Of a stretch of DNA of 64,000 nt, positions 22,903 through 31,658 are shown in pieces. The translations under genes were made by a program, and so were the position numbers. The stretch comes from Streptomyces camelliae (lineage in GTDB: Bacteria; Actinomycetota; Actinomycetes; Streptomycetales; Streptomycetaceae), in contig NZ_CP115300.1 in the NCBI RefSeq assembly GCF_027625935.1, positions 2,852,001-2,916,000 of the forward strand. Direction: 5' to 3'. The number at the start of each line of letters is the position of its first letter. Position 1 is the stretch's first letter. The notes beneath the pieces were generated by a model. It ran no database searches, was not told the origin of the DNA, and was given only the letters and a program-made list of their open reading frames with translations.

Positions 22903-24537
22903 CTACTGCGCCGGCTCCACGCCCGCCCGCAGCAGCCCGTACGTGTACGCGTCCTCCAGGGCCTGCCAGGACGCGGCGATGACGTTGTCCGCCACGCCCA
23001 CCGTGGACCACTCGCCGCTGCCGTCGGTCGTGGAGATCAGCACGCGGGTCGTCGACGAGGTGCCGTGCTTGCCCTCCAGGATGCGGACCTTGTAGTCGAC
23101 CAGCTCCAGCGCGGCGAGCTGCGGGTAGATCTTCTCCAGGGCCACGCGCAGGGCGCGGTCGAGGGCGTTGACCGGGCCGTTGCCCTCGGCGGTGGCGACG
23201 ATCCGCTCCTTCTTGGCCCACAGCTTCACCGTGGCCTCGTTGGCGTGTGTGCCGTCGGGGCGGTCCTCGACGATGGCCCGCCAGGACTCGACGTCGAAGT
23301 ACTTCAGGGGCCGGCCCTCGACCTCGGCCCGCAGCAGGAGTTCGAAGCTCGCGTCCGCCGCCTCGTACGTGTAGCCCTTGAGCTCGCGCTCCTTGACCCG
23401 CTCGACCACCCGGCCGACGAGGGCGCGGTCGCCGCCTAGGTCGATGCCGAGCTCCTTGCCCTTCAGCTCGATGGAGGCGCGGCCCGCCATGTCGGAGACC
23501 AGCATCCGCATGGTGTTGCCGACCAGCTCGGGGTCGATGTGCTGGTACAGGTCCGGGTCGACCTTGATCGCGGAGGCGTGCAGGCCGGCCTTGTGGGCGA
23601 AGGCCGATACGCCGACGTAGGGCTGGTGGGTGGAGGGGGTGAGGTTCACGACCTCGGCGATGGCGTGGGAGATCCGCGTCGTCTCGCGGAGCTTGCCCTC
23701 GGGCAGCACCTTCTTGCCGTACTTCAGCTCCAGGGCCGCGACGACCGGGAAGAGGTTGGCGTTGCCGACGCGCTCGCCGTAGCCGTTGGCCGTGCACTGC
23801 ACGTGGGTCGCGCCGGCGTCGACGGCGGCGAGGGTGTTGGCGACCGCGCAGCCGGTGTCGTCCTGGGCGTGGATGCCGAGCCGGGCGCCGGTGTCGGCCA
23901 GGACCGTGGCGACGACGGCGTGGATCTGGGCGGGCAGCATGCCGCCGTTGGTGTCGCAGAGGATCACGACGTCGGCGCCGGCCTCCGAGGCCGTACGGAC
24001 GACCGCCTTCGCGTACTCGGGGTTGGCGCGGTAGCCGTCGAAGAAGTGCTCGCAGTCGACGAAGACGCGGCGGCCCTGCTCGCGCAGGTGGGAGACGGTG
24101 TCGCGGACCATCTCCAGGTTCTCGTCCAGGGTGGTGCGCAGGGCCAGTTCCACATGCCGGTCGTGTGACTTGGCGACCAGCGTGATCACCGGGGCGCCGG
24201 AGTCGAGCAGGGCCTTGACCTGGGGGTCCTCGGCGGCCTTGGCGCCGGCGCGGCGGGTGGCGCCGAAGGCGACCAGCTGGGCGTGCCGGAAGTCGATCTC
24301 GGCCTGGGCGCGGGCGAAGAACTCGGTGTCCCGGGGGTTCGCCCCCGGCCAGCCGCCCTCGATGAAGCCGACGCCGAAGTCGTCCAGGTGCCGTGCGATG
24401 GCGAGCTTGTCCGCGACGGTGAGGTTGATGCCCTCACGCTGCGCGCCGTCGCGCAGCGTGGTGTCGAAGACGTGGAACGAGTCGTCGAGCTCGCTGGTTG
24501 CCGTCTCGGTCATCTCGCTGGTTGCCGTCTCGGTCAT
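22903..24537 (-). CDS. cimA: Citramalate synthase (LeuA-like, CimA type)
   Basis: A 544-residue enzyme condensing pyruvate and acetyl-CoA to citramalate, feeding 2-ketobutyrate and isoleucine synthesis; an isopropylmalate- or homocitrate-synthase-like role is the alternative. The TIM-barrel signature DTTLRDGAQREGINLTVADK is at about residues 25-44, and metal/substrate motifs GIHAQDDTGCAVAN and HVQCTANGYGERVGNAN follow. The LeuA dimer (regulatory) domain occupies the last 130 residues. ATG 24537 has AGGAG ten bases upstream. The N-terminus contains a duplicated MTETATSE. A hairpin plus U run upstream suggests attenuation. Confidence 0.9.
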   Translation of the reverse strand: MTETATSEMTETATSELDDSFHVFDTTLRDGAQREGINLTVADKLAIARHLDDFGVGFIEGGWPGANPRDTEFFARAQAEIDFRHAQLVAFGATRRAGAKAAEDPQVKALLDSGAPVITLVAKSHDRHVELALRTTLDENLEMVRDTVSHLREQGRRVFVDCEHFFDGYRANPEYAKAVVRTASEAGADVVILCDTNGGMLPAQIHAVVATVLADTGARLGIHAQDDTGCAVANTLAAVDAGATHVQCTANGYGERVGNANLFPVVAALELKYGKKVLPEGKLRETTRISHAIAEVVNLTPSTHQPYVGVSAFAHKAGLHASAIKVDPDLYQHIDPELVGNTMRMLVSDMAGRASIELKGKELGIDLGGDRALVGRVVERVKERELKGYTYEAADASFELLLRAEVEGRPLKYFDVESWRAIVEDRPDGTHANEATVKLWAKKERIVATAEGNGPVNALDRALRVALEKIYPQLAALELVDYKVRILEGKHGTSSTTRVLISTTDGSGEWSTVGVADNVIAASWQALEDAYTYGLLRAGVEPAQ

Positions 24538-24644
24538 GGTGTCAAGGCTCCTGTTGTGGATCTTCGGTCTTACCGGAACACCCGGCTCCACCGTCCCCCC
24601 AATGGTCCCTCGCGCTGACATCCCCCGGCTGAAGGTGGGCCGGA

Positions 24645-24676
24645 AAACGAAAAAACCCCTCGCGGGTGCGAGAGGT
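24645..24676 (-). terminator. Attenuator-like terminator in the cimA leader
   Basis: On the minus strand a stem built from 24668-24675 and 24656-24663 (5 bp, one mismatch, 2 bp) is followed by TTTTTTCGTTTT. It lies 110 bases before the cimA start. Just upstream an ATG at 24713 opens a frame beginning MRVATVVLD, with Val-Val-Leu codons placed before the stem. Leader-peptide control is inferred; the frame has no clear ribosome site and does not stop soon. Confidence 0.5.
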
Positions 24677-24824
24677 CTGCGCGCGGGTCGAGGACGACGG
24701 TGGCCACCCGCATCTGGTCGTACGAGGTGGTCACTGCGGACCGGCGCGCCTGCTGCCAATAATCATGGCGAACGAGAGCACGGGGGAAGTCTGGCACAGC
24801 CCCGCCCCCGGCTCACGGACCGTC

Positions 24825-26126
24825 TCAGGATGCGGTCGTCACGGTGGAATCCTCGCGGGCCTTCACCCGGGCCAGATCCAGGTCCTTCGTCTCGCGCATG
24901 GTGACGTAGACCACCAGCGACACGGCGGCGCAGCCGGCCACGTACCAGAAGAAGCCGGACTCGATCCCGGCGTTCTTGAACCACAGCGCGACGTACTCCG
25001 CGGTACCGCCGAAGAGGGCGTTGGCGATCGCGTAGGGCAGGGCCACGCCGAGGGCGCGGATGCCGGTCGGGAAGAGCTCGGCTTTCACACAGGCGTTGAT
25101 CGAGGTGTAGCCGGTGACGACGATCAGCGCGAGCAGGGTGAGGCCGAGGGCGGACCAGTAGCCGTTGGCGTGCTTGAGCAGGGTCATGATCGGCACGGTG
25201 AGGAAGGTGGAGCCGACCGCGAAGGTGATCAGCAGCGGGCGGCGGCCGATCCGGTCGGACAGCCGGCCCGCGAGCGGCTGGAGGCAGGCGAAGACGATCA
25301 GCGCGGTGAAGGAGACGAGCGTCGCCGTCTGCTTGGACAGGCCGGCGGAGTTGGACAGGTACTTGGTCAGGTACGTGGTGTACGTGTAGTACGCCACGGT
25401 GCCGCCCATGGTGAGGGCGACGACCAGGAACGCCTCCCGCTTGTGCTGCCACAGCGCGCGCAGCGTGCCCCGCTCCTCGGCGTGCGAGGTGTCCTCCGTG
25501 TACACCTCGGTCTCCAGCATGCTGCGGCGCAGATAGAAGATGATCGCCGCGCCGAGCGCGCCCACGACGAACGGGATGCGCCAGCCGTAGCTGTGCAGCG
25601 CGGTGTCGGACATGGTGCGTTGCAGGATGATCTGGATCCCCAGGCCGACGATCTGGCCGGCGGTCATGGACACGTACTGGAAGCTGGAGGCGAAGCCGCG
25701 GCTGCGCGGGTCCGAGGCCTCCGTCAGATAGGTGGCGCTGGCCGCGTACTCGCCGCCCACCGACAGTCCCTGCAGCAGGCGGGCGACGAGCAGGACGAGT
25801 GCGCCGCCGTAGCCGGCGACCGCGTAGGTCGGGGCGATGGCGATGAGGATCGCCGACGCCGACATCAGAGTGACGGTCAGCGTGAGCGCCGCCTTACGGC
25901 CCTTGCGGTCGCCGACCCGGCCGAGGAGCCAGCCGCCCACGGGGCGCATGAAGAAGCCGACGGCGAAGATGCCTGCGGTGTTCATGAGTTGGGCGGTGGG
26001 ATTGCCGCTCGGGAAGAACGCGCCGGCGAAGTAGGTGGCGAAGCTCGCGTACACGAACCAGTCGAACCACTCGACCATGTTGCCCGCCGAGCCGACCCAG
26101 ATCTTCTTCCAGTGTTGTCGTTCCAT
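24825..26126 (-). CDS. MFS transporter, metabolite:H+ symporter family
   Basis: A 433-residue, 12-helix permease of the MHS subfamily (KgtP/ShiA/ProP relatives), which import dicarboxylates, shikimate or compatible solutes with protons. It shows the NMVEWFDWFVYASFATYFA first helix typical of MHS, the loop 2-3 motif GRVGDRKGRKAAL, and LLQGLSVGGEYAASATYLTE in helix 4-5. Substrate cannot be read from sequence. The gene is monocistronic on the minus strand between the propeller protein and cimA. Confidence 0.9.
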   Translation of the reverse strand: MERQHWKKIWVGSAGNMVEWFDWFVYASFATYFAGAFFPSGNPTAQLMNTAGIFAVGFFMRPVGGWLLGRVGDRKGRKAALTLTVTLMSASAILIAIAPTYAVAGYGGALVLLVARLLQGLSVGGEYAASATYLTEASDPRSRGFASSFQYVSMTAGQIVGLGIQIILQRTMSDTALHSYGWRIPFVVGALGAAIIFYLRRSMLETEVYTEDTSHAEERGTLRALWQHKREAFLVVALTMGGTVAYYTYTTYLTKYLSNSAGLSKQTATLVSFTALIVFACLQPLAGRLSDRIGRRPLLITFAVGSTFLTVPIMTLLKHANGYWSALGLTLLALIVVTGYTSINACVKAELFPTGIRALGVALPYAIANALFGGTAEYVALWFKNAGIESGFFWYVAGCAAVSLVVYVTMRETKDLDLARVKAREDSTVTTAS

Positions 26127-26177
26127 GGGCCGTTACTTGCCCGGCGCCGGAGCAAACGATTCCTTTACCTCGGCCGG

Positions 26178-27290
26178 CTACCCGACCTTGCGTGCGAAGA
26201 CGTCCGATACGCCGTTCGTGTCGTCCGGGACCAGGGCGGCGGCGGAGGCGAAGACGACGGTACGGCCGTAGCGGGTGAGGGCGCCGGGTCCGGCGGTGGC
26301 GGCCACGCTCGCGGCGGCCACCGTGCGCTGCCGCCCGGTGGGGGTGTCCAGCAGGCGGAGCGCGCCGGTGGAGTCCTTCAGCAGGGTGTACCGGCCGGTG
26401 GGGTCGAGGGCGAGGGCCGTGGCTCCCTCGGGCCCGACGGGTTCGGCGCGGCCGGTGCGGGTGTCGGCGAGGTAGGTCCGGGTGGTCGTCCCCGGGTAGG
26501 AGGCAGCGAACTGGAACAGGACGTGGCGTCCGTCGGCCGAGATGTCGACGACCGAGGAACCGCCGCCGGCGGGGATGTGGATGCTCCGGGTCCTGCCGGT
26601 CCTGCGGTCCTTGACGTAGAGGGCGGCGGCGTCGCTGTCCAGCGCGCTGTAGGCGACGTACCGGCCGTCGGCGCTGAGCCGGCCGCCGACCAGGTGGCTG
26701 AGGTGGCCGGGCCGGTCCACCACCTCGTCGGTGCCGGTGGTCAGGTCCCGGACCATGAGGTGGGCGGTGAAGGCGTTGCCGTCGCGGTTGCCGATGGTGT
26801 AGGCGGCGTAGCGGCCGTCGGCGCTCAGGCCGGTGAGGTCGGAACGCTCGTACCAGTTGTCCTTCGGCGGGTCGGCGGGCCACAGGGTCTGGAGTGTGCC
26901 GGTACGGCGGTCGTAGACCTTGGCGCGGAAGAAGTGGTAAGTGCCGCTGGTGTAGCCGACCTTGGAGCCGTCGCCGCTGATCATCGGGGCGTAGGTCTCG
27001 ACGCCGGTGCCCGGGACCTGGACGGCCTTGCCGGTGCGCAGGTCCTTGACGAGCACGCACACCGACCAGCTGGCCGGGCAGCCGTCGCCGAGGTCCTCGA
27101 CGCCGTAGACGGCGTAGTGCCCGTCGCTGCTGACGGTGCCTCCGGCCGAGGCGGTGGCGGACTGGGTGCCGGCCACCGTGGTGCTGATGCGCGTGGTGCC
27201 GTGCCGCGGCGCCGCGACGGCCTGCGGCGCGACCGCCAGGCCGAGCACCGCGGCCACCGCCACCTGCCCCGCTCTGCTGCTCTTCCCCAT
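26178..27290 (-). CDS. Secreted TolB/WD40-like beta-propeller protein
   Basis: A 370-residue exported protein. ATG 27290 begins a Sec signal (GQVAVAAVLGLAVAPQAVA, cleavage near residue 26). The rest is built from repeats of the type SADGRYVAYSA with alternating V-DLRTG / KDRRTGRT strands, that is PD40-like blades at intervals of about 45 residues. No catalytic triad or peptidase domain follows, so this is a free propeller, probably a binding or scaffolding protein outside the cell. The last blade ends VPDDTNGVSDVFARKVG, a frequent ending of such proteins. Confidence 0.82.
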   Translation of the reverse strand: MGKSSRAGQVAVAAVLGLAVAPQAVAAPRHGTTRISTTVAGTQSATASAGGTVSSDGHYAVYGVEDLGDGCPASWSVCVLVKDLRTGKAVQVPGTGVETYAPMISGDGSKVGYTSGTYHFFRAKVYDRRTGTLQTLWPADPPKDNWYERSDLTGLSADGRYAAYTIGNRDGNAFTAHLMVRDLTTGTDEVVDRPGHLSHLVGGRLSADGRYVAYSALDSDAAALYVKDRRTGRTRSIHIPAGGGSSVVDISADGRHVLFQFAASYPGTTTRTYLADTRTGRAEPVGPEGATALALDPTGRYTLLKDSTGALRLLDTPTGRQRTVAAASVAATAGPGALTRYGRTVVFASAAALVPDDTNGVSDVFARKVG

Positions 27291-27405
27291 GCTGTACCCC
27301 CCGGGACGCGTATCCCCCGGCCCGGCGCCGAGGGCCCATGGGGGATGCAATCCCAGGGGGCGAGCCGGGTCAATCGGACAGAACGCGTACAACCCGGGCG
27401 GGGGT

Positions 27406-28017
27406 TCAGAGGTCGGGGACGAGCAGCGCGTCCTCGATGAACTCCCGTACATGCGCCAGCACTTGGTCCCGGTCGGTCCCCCGCAACCCGATGGCCACAT
27501 GGATGGAGAACCCGTCCAGCAGCGCACGCAGTCTCGCTGCGAAGCGGTCCGCGTCCACCCTGCGGAACTCGCCCCTGGACACCCCCTCGGCGATCAGCGC
27601 GACCAGGTCGCGATGCCACGCGCCCTCGATCGCGGCCTGGCGGGCGCGCGCGTCCTCGTCGGCGTTCTGCGAGCGGTTCCAGACCTCCAGCCACAGGGTC
27701 CAGTGGGGGTCGCGGTGGCCGTCGGGGACGTACAGGTCGACGTAGGCGGACAGGCGCTCGTGGGCCGTACCGGGGCGGGTGAGCAGGCGGCCGCGCTCCG
27801 CGCCGAGGCGGCCCTCGCTCCACTCCAGGGCCTGGAGCAGCAGCTCGTCCTTGGAGTGGAAGTAGTAGAGGAGATGGCCGCTGCTCATCCCGACCTCACG
27901 GCCGAGCGCCGCCATGGTGAGCTTCTCCAGACCGCGCTCGGCGATCATGCCCATGGCGGCGGCGAGTACCTCCTCGCGCGGCGGCGCGTTCTTCCGCGTC
28001 CGTGCCGCACCGGCCAT
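27406..28017 (-). CDS. TetR family regulator of the agmatine/urease-like cluster
   Basis: A 203-residue TetR protein. The N-terminal helix-turn-helix is LTMAALGREVGMSSGHLLYYFHSKDELL (about residues 31-58). The C-terminal half is BetI-like (SAYVDLYVPDG, then WNRSQNADEDARARQA). ATG 28017 has GGAGAG seven bases upstream and lies 19 bases after the agmatine deiminase stop, so it is the last gene of the cluster. The perfect palindrome TTTAGAG/CTCTAAA at the other end of the cluster is the likely operator. Confidence 0.9.
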   Translation of the reverse strand: MAGAARTRKNAPPREEVLAAAMGMIAERGLEKLTMAALGREVGMSSGHLLYYFHSKDELLLQALEWSEGRLGAERGRLLTRPGTAHERLSAYVDLYVPDGHRDPHWTLWLEVWNRSQNADEDARARQAAIEGAWHRDLVALIAEGVSRGEFRRVDADRFAARLRALLDGFSIHVAIGLRGTDRDQVLAHVREFIEDALLVPDL

Positions 28018-28036
28018 CTGCGACTCTCCTACATGA

Positions 28037-29074
28037 TCAGACCTTCGGCTGCTGCTGGGTGATGCAGTGGATGCCGCCGCCACCCGCAAAGATCGTACGC
28101 GCGTCCACGAGAGTCACCGTCCGCTCCGGGAAGAGGCGGCGGAAGATCCCGGCGGCGAGCTCGTCGCGCGGGTCGTCGAAGCCGCACAGCACGACGCCGC
28201 CGTTGCAGAGGTAGTGGTTGATGTAGGAGTAGTCGGCCCAGTGGCCGTCGGCCTCCAGGACGGTCGGCGCGGGCACCTCCACGACCTCCAGGGCACGGCC
28301 CCGGGCGTCCGTCTGGGAGCGCAGGATGCCGATGACCTCCTGGGTGACCTCGTGGTCGGGGTGGGCCGGGTCCGGCTGGGAGTGCGCCACCACGACACCC
28401 GGCCGGGCGAAGGCGGCCACGATGTCCACGTGCCCGAGGGTGCCGAAGCCGTAGGGCGGGTAGTCGCCGGTGAGGCCGCGCGGCAGCCAGATCGCCTTGC
28501 TGGTGCCGAGCTGGGCGTGGATCTCGGCCTCCACCTGCTCCTTCGTCCAGTGCGGGTTGCGCTCGGGGCCCAGCTGCACCGTCTCCGTCAGCAGGACCGT
28601 GCCCTCGCCGTCGACGTGGATCGCGCCGCCCTCGTTGACCAGTTTCGAGGCGTACGTCTTCGCGCCCGCGAGGTCGCAGACATACGCGGCGATCTTGGAG
28701 TCGTGCTCCCAGCGGGCCCAGTCCTGGGCGCCCCAGCCGTTGAACGTCCAGTCCACGGCGGCCAGTTCGCCCTTGCCGTTGGTGAGGAAGGTCGGGCCGA
28801 TGTCCCGCATCCAGGCGTCGTCCAGCTCGCGCTCGACGGTGTCGACGTCGGGGCCGAGCAGCGCCCGTGCCTCGGCGGACTGGCCGGGGCCGCAGACCAC
28901 GGTCACGGGCTCGAAGCGGCGGATCGTCCGGGCCACGGACGCCCAGGCGGCGCGGGAGGCGGTGAGGTCGTCCGGGGCGTCGAAGGTGGGGTTGGGTCCC
29001 GGCCACGCCATCCAGGTGCGCTCGTGCGGGGTCCACTCGGCGGGCATGCGGAAGCCGTCGGCGGCAGCAGACAT
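28037..29074 (-). CDS. aguA: Agmatine deiminase / peptidylarginine-deiminase-like
   Basis: A 345-residue enzyme of the guanidino-group-modifying superfamily. Agmatine deiminases convert agmatine to N-carbamoylputrescine and ammonia through a covalent Cys. The motifs are complete: WMAWPGPNPTFD near the start, DDAWMRDIGPTF, NEGGAIHVDGEGTVLLTE, GHVDIVAAF and the C-terminal GGGGIHCITQQQP containing the nucleophile. It is 17 bases downstream of the urease-like ureC gene, so probably co-transcribed with it and the TetR gene. Confidence 0.9.
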   Translation of the reverse strand: MSAAADGFRMPAEWTPHERTWMAWPGPNPTFDAPDDLTASRAAWASVARTIRRFEPVTVVCGPGQSAEARALLGPDVDTVERELDDAWMRDIGPTFLTNGKGELAAVDWTFNGWGAQDWARWEHDSKIAAYVCDLAGAKTYASKLVNEGGAIHVDGEGTVLLTETVQLGPERNPHWTKEQVEAEIHAQLGTSKAIWLPRGLTGDYPPYGFGTLGHVDIVAAFARPGVVVAHSQPDPAHPDHEVTQEVIGILRSQTDARGRALEVVEVPAPTVLEADGHWADYSYINHYLCNGGVVLCGFDDPRDELAAGIFRRLFPERTVTLVDARTIFAGGGGIHCITQQQPKV

Positions 29075-29091
29075 CGTGATCCTTAGAGGAA

Positions 29092-30816
29092 TTAGAGGAA
29101 GTAGAGGCGGTTGAGGGAGACCGAGTCGGCGGGTTCCGAGCTGAGCGGGGCGCCGTCGAGGGTGACCAGTCCGGTGCGCTGGTCGACGTCGACCGCTCCG
29201 ACCCGGGCGTTCAGCCGCAGGTCGGCCGGGCCGATGCCGCGTGTGCCGCGCACGGCGACCCGGCGGCGGCGGGTGGGCATCGTGTCGTTGCCCTGGTCGA
29301 CGGCCGCCTGGGCGACGAACGCCACGGAGAGGTCGGCGGCCGTGGCGCCGTACGCGCCGAACTGCGGCCCCAGCACCAGGGGTTCGCAGGTGTCGGTGGC
29401 CGCATTGGGGTCGCCGACGACGCCGTACGCCGGGAAGCCGGACTTGAGGACGAGCTGCGGCTTGGCACCGAAGTACTCCGGGCGCCACAGCACGAGGTCG
29501 GCGAGCTTGCCGACCTCGATCGAGCCGACCTCGTGGGAAAGCCCGTGTGCGATGGCCGGGTTGATGGTCAGCTTGGCCATGTAGCGCAGGACGCGGGCGT
29601 TGTCGTCGCCCTCGCCGTCGCCCTCCAGGGGGCCGAGCTCGGCCTTCATCTTGCCGGCCATGGCGAACGTACGGCGCACGGTCTCACCGGCCCGGCCCAT
29701 GCCCTGGGCGTCGGAGGAGGTGATGCCGATCGCGCCCAGGTCGTGCAGCACGTCCTCGGCGCCCATCGTGCCGGCCCGGATGCGGTCGCGGGCCATGGCG
29801 GCGTCGCCGGGCAGGTCGGGCTTGAGGTCGTGGACGGAGACGATCATGCCGTAGTGCTCGGCGACCGCGTCCCGGCCGAAGGGCAGAGTGGGGTTGGTGG
29901 AGGAGCCGATGACGTTCGGGACACCGGCCATCTTCAGCACGTTGGGCACGTGTCCGCCGCCGCAGCCCTCGATGTGGAAGGCGTGGATCGTGCGGCCTTC
30001 GAGAACGCGAAGGGTGTCCTCGACGGACAGGCATTCGTTCAGCCCGTCGCTGTGCAGCGCGACTTGGACGTCATGCTCCTCGGCGACGCGCAGGGCCGTG
30101 TCCAACGCCCGCGTGTGGGCGCCCATGTCCTCGTGCACCTTGAAGCCGGACGCCCCGCCTTCTGCCAGCGCCTCGACCAGAGGGGCGCTGTGGGAGGACG
30201 AACCCCGGCCCAGGAAGCCGATGTTGACCGGCCAGGCGTCGAAGGCGTTGAAGGCGTGCCGCAGCGCCCAGGGCGAGTTGACGCCGACGCCCCACACCGG
30301 GCCGAACTCCTGCCCGATGATCGTGGTGACGCCGGAGGCGAGGGAGGCCTCCATGATGCGCGGCGACAGCAGATGGACATGGGTGTCGACGGCGCCGGCG
30401 GTGGCGATCAGGCCCTCGCCGGAGACGATCGACGTGCCCGTGCCGACGACGACGTCCACCCCGTCGAGGGTGTCGGGATTGCCGGCGCGCCCGATGGCGC
30501 AGATCCGGCCTTCCCGGATGCCGATGGACACCTTGCGGATGCCCTGCACGGCGTCGATCACGACCACGTTGCTGATGACGACGTCGCAGGTCTCGCGGAC
30601 GGCGGCGGCCTTCAGGTGCAGTCCGTCGCGGGCGGTCTTGCCGAAGCCGGCCAGGAACTCGTCGCCGTAGCGCTGGGAGTCGGACTCCACGCGGACGGTG
30701 AGCCCGGAGTCGCCGAGGCGGATGCGGTCGCCGGCGCGGGGGCCGTGGGTGGCGGCGTAGGCGTGCGGGTCGATGTGGACCGACCGGCTCACCTCGCGCC
30801 CCTTCGAGCGGCTCAT
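29092..30816 (-). CDS. ureC: Divergent urease alpha subunit (UreC-like amidohydrolase)
   Basis: A 574-residue amidohydrolase with the UreC domain order. The expected nickel ligands are present: HVH in DTHVHLLSP, the Lys to be carbamylated in GFKVHEDMGAH, His in ALHSDGLNE, His in FHIEGCGGGHVPN and Asp in SSDAQGMG. The mobile flap that normally reads MVCHHLD reads IVSVHDL, so the flap Cys and catalytic His are not in place; W of HEDWGA is M. No UreD/E/F/G maturation genes are in the window. ATG 30816 overlaps the ureAB stop (ATGA). Activity on a ureido compound other than urea is plausible. Confidence 0.88.
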   Translation of the reverse strand: MSRSKGREVSRSVHIDPHAYAATHGPRAGDRIRLGDSGLTVRVESDSQRYGDEFLAGFGKTARDGLHLKAAAVRETCDVVISNVVVIDAVQGIRKVSIGIREGRICAIGRAGNPDTLDGVDVVVGTGTSIVSGEGLIATAGAVDTHVHLLSPRIMEASLASGVTTIIGQEFGPVWGVGVNSPWALRHAFNAFDAWPVNIGFLGRGSSSHSAPLVEALAEGGASGFKVHEDMGAHTRALDTALRVAEEHDVQVALHSDGLNECLSVEDTLRVLEGRTIHAFHIEGCGGGHVPNVLKMAGVPNVIGSSTNPTLPFGRDAVAEHYGMIVSVHDLKPDLPGDAAMARDRIRAGTMGAEDVLHDLGAIGITSSDAQGMGRAGETVRRTFAMAGKMKAELGPLEGDGEGDDNARVLRYMAKLTINPAIAHGLSHEVGSIEVGKLADLVLWRPEYFGAKPQLVLKSGFPAYGVVGDPNAATDTCEPLVLGPQFGAYGATAADLSVAFVAQAAVDQGNDTMPTRRRRVAVRGTRGIGPADLRLNARVGAVDVDQRTGLVTLDGAPLSSEPADSVSLNRLYFL

Positions 30817-31514
30817 CGCTCCTCGTCTCCTTCCGTGTCGGCGCCCAGGTATCCGCAGGCGGCGGCCCGGCGCAGGGCCTCCTCCTTCGCGCCGGGCGCG
30901 TCCAGCGGCCCGTCGACCAGTCCGGCGAAGCCGATCGCGATCCGCTCTCCGCCGATCGGCACCAGTCCGACCTCGGCACTCTCGCCGGGGCCGAAGCGCA
31001 CCGAGGAGCCCGCGGGCACGGCGAGGCGCATCCCGTAGGCCTGCGCCCGGACGAAGTCGAGCCGCGGGTTGGCCTCGAAGAAGTGGAAGTGGGAGGTGAC
31101 CGAGACCGGCACGGTCGCCGTGTTGGTGACCGGCAGGCGTACGACCGCCTCCAGGTCGGCGTGCTCGGGCCCCGGGAGCAGTGCGCCCGGACCCCGGTCC
31201 CCCAGCCCGCCGCCCCCGATGGGGTCCGGGACCACCGCGAGACGTGAGCCGTCGTCGAAGACGGCCTCGACCATCACCTCGGTGACGACGTCCGCGACGC
31301 CCGGCAGCACGTCCTCGGGGCCGAGGACGGACCGGGCCGCCTCGATGGCCTCGGCGAGCCGCCTGCCGTCGCGGGCCGCCTCGCAGACCGTGTCCGCGAT
31401 CAGCGCGGTCGCCTCGGGCACGTTGAGCCTGAGCCCGCGCGCCCGGCGGGCCCGGGCCAGTTCGGCGGCGCCGAAGAGCAGCAGCCGGTCGCGCTCCGTA
31501 GGGGTCAGTCTCAC
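30813..31514 (-). CDS. ureAB: Fused urease gamma-beta subunit
   Basis: A 233-residue fusion. Residues 1-100 are the gamma domain (LTPTERDRLLLFGAAELARARR, LNVPEATALIAD, PGVADVVTEVMVEAVFDDG). Residues 120-220 are the beta domain (VTNTATVPVSVTSHFHFFEANPRL, AVPAGSSVRFGPGE, IGFAGLVDG). It starts at GTG 31514, is translationally coupled to ureC, and heads the operon ureAB-ureC-aguA-tetR. The beta domain keeps the HFHFFE-N motif. Confidence 0.9.
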   Translation of the reverse strand: MRLTPTERDRLLLFGAAELARARRARGLRLNVPEATALIADTVCEAARDGRRLAEAIEAARSVLGPEDVLPGVADVVTEVMVEAVFDDGSRLAVVPDPIGGGGLGDRGPGALLPGPEHADLEAVVRLPVTNTATVPVSVTSHFHFFEANPRLDFVRAQAYGMRLAVPAGSSVRFGPGESAEVGLVPIGGERIAIGFAGLVDGPLDAPGAKEEALRRAAACGYLGADTEGDEER

Positions 31515-31541
31515 GTCCCGACACCTCCTTGCCTTCCTATC

Positions 31542-31560
31542 TTTAGAGCATCACTCTAAA
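31542..31560. promoter_or_regulatory. Perfect palindrome, probable TetR operator
   Basis: TTTAGAG and CTCTAAA flank CATCA in the 144-bp gap between ureAB and the divergent permease. A lone half-like GCTCTAA recurs at 31621-31627. The TetR gene ending the ureAB operon is the obvious candidate ligand-responsive repressor. Confidence 0.65.
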
Positions 31561-31658
31561 CGTTAAATTCAGGGATTGCGAGCATTGACATCCGGAATCG
31601 AGTAACCCACATTGAACGTCGCTCTAACTCTCTGGGCAGCCGTCGAAGGAGACCAGCC

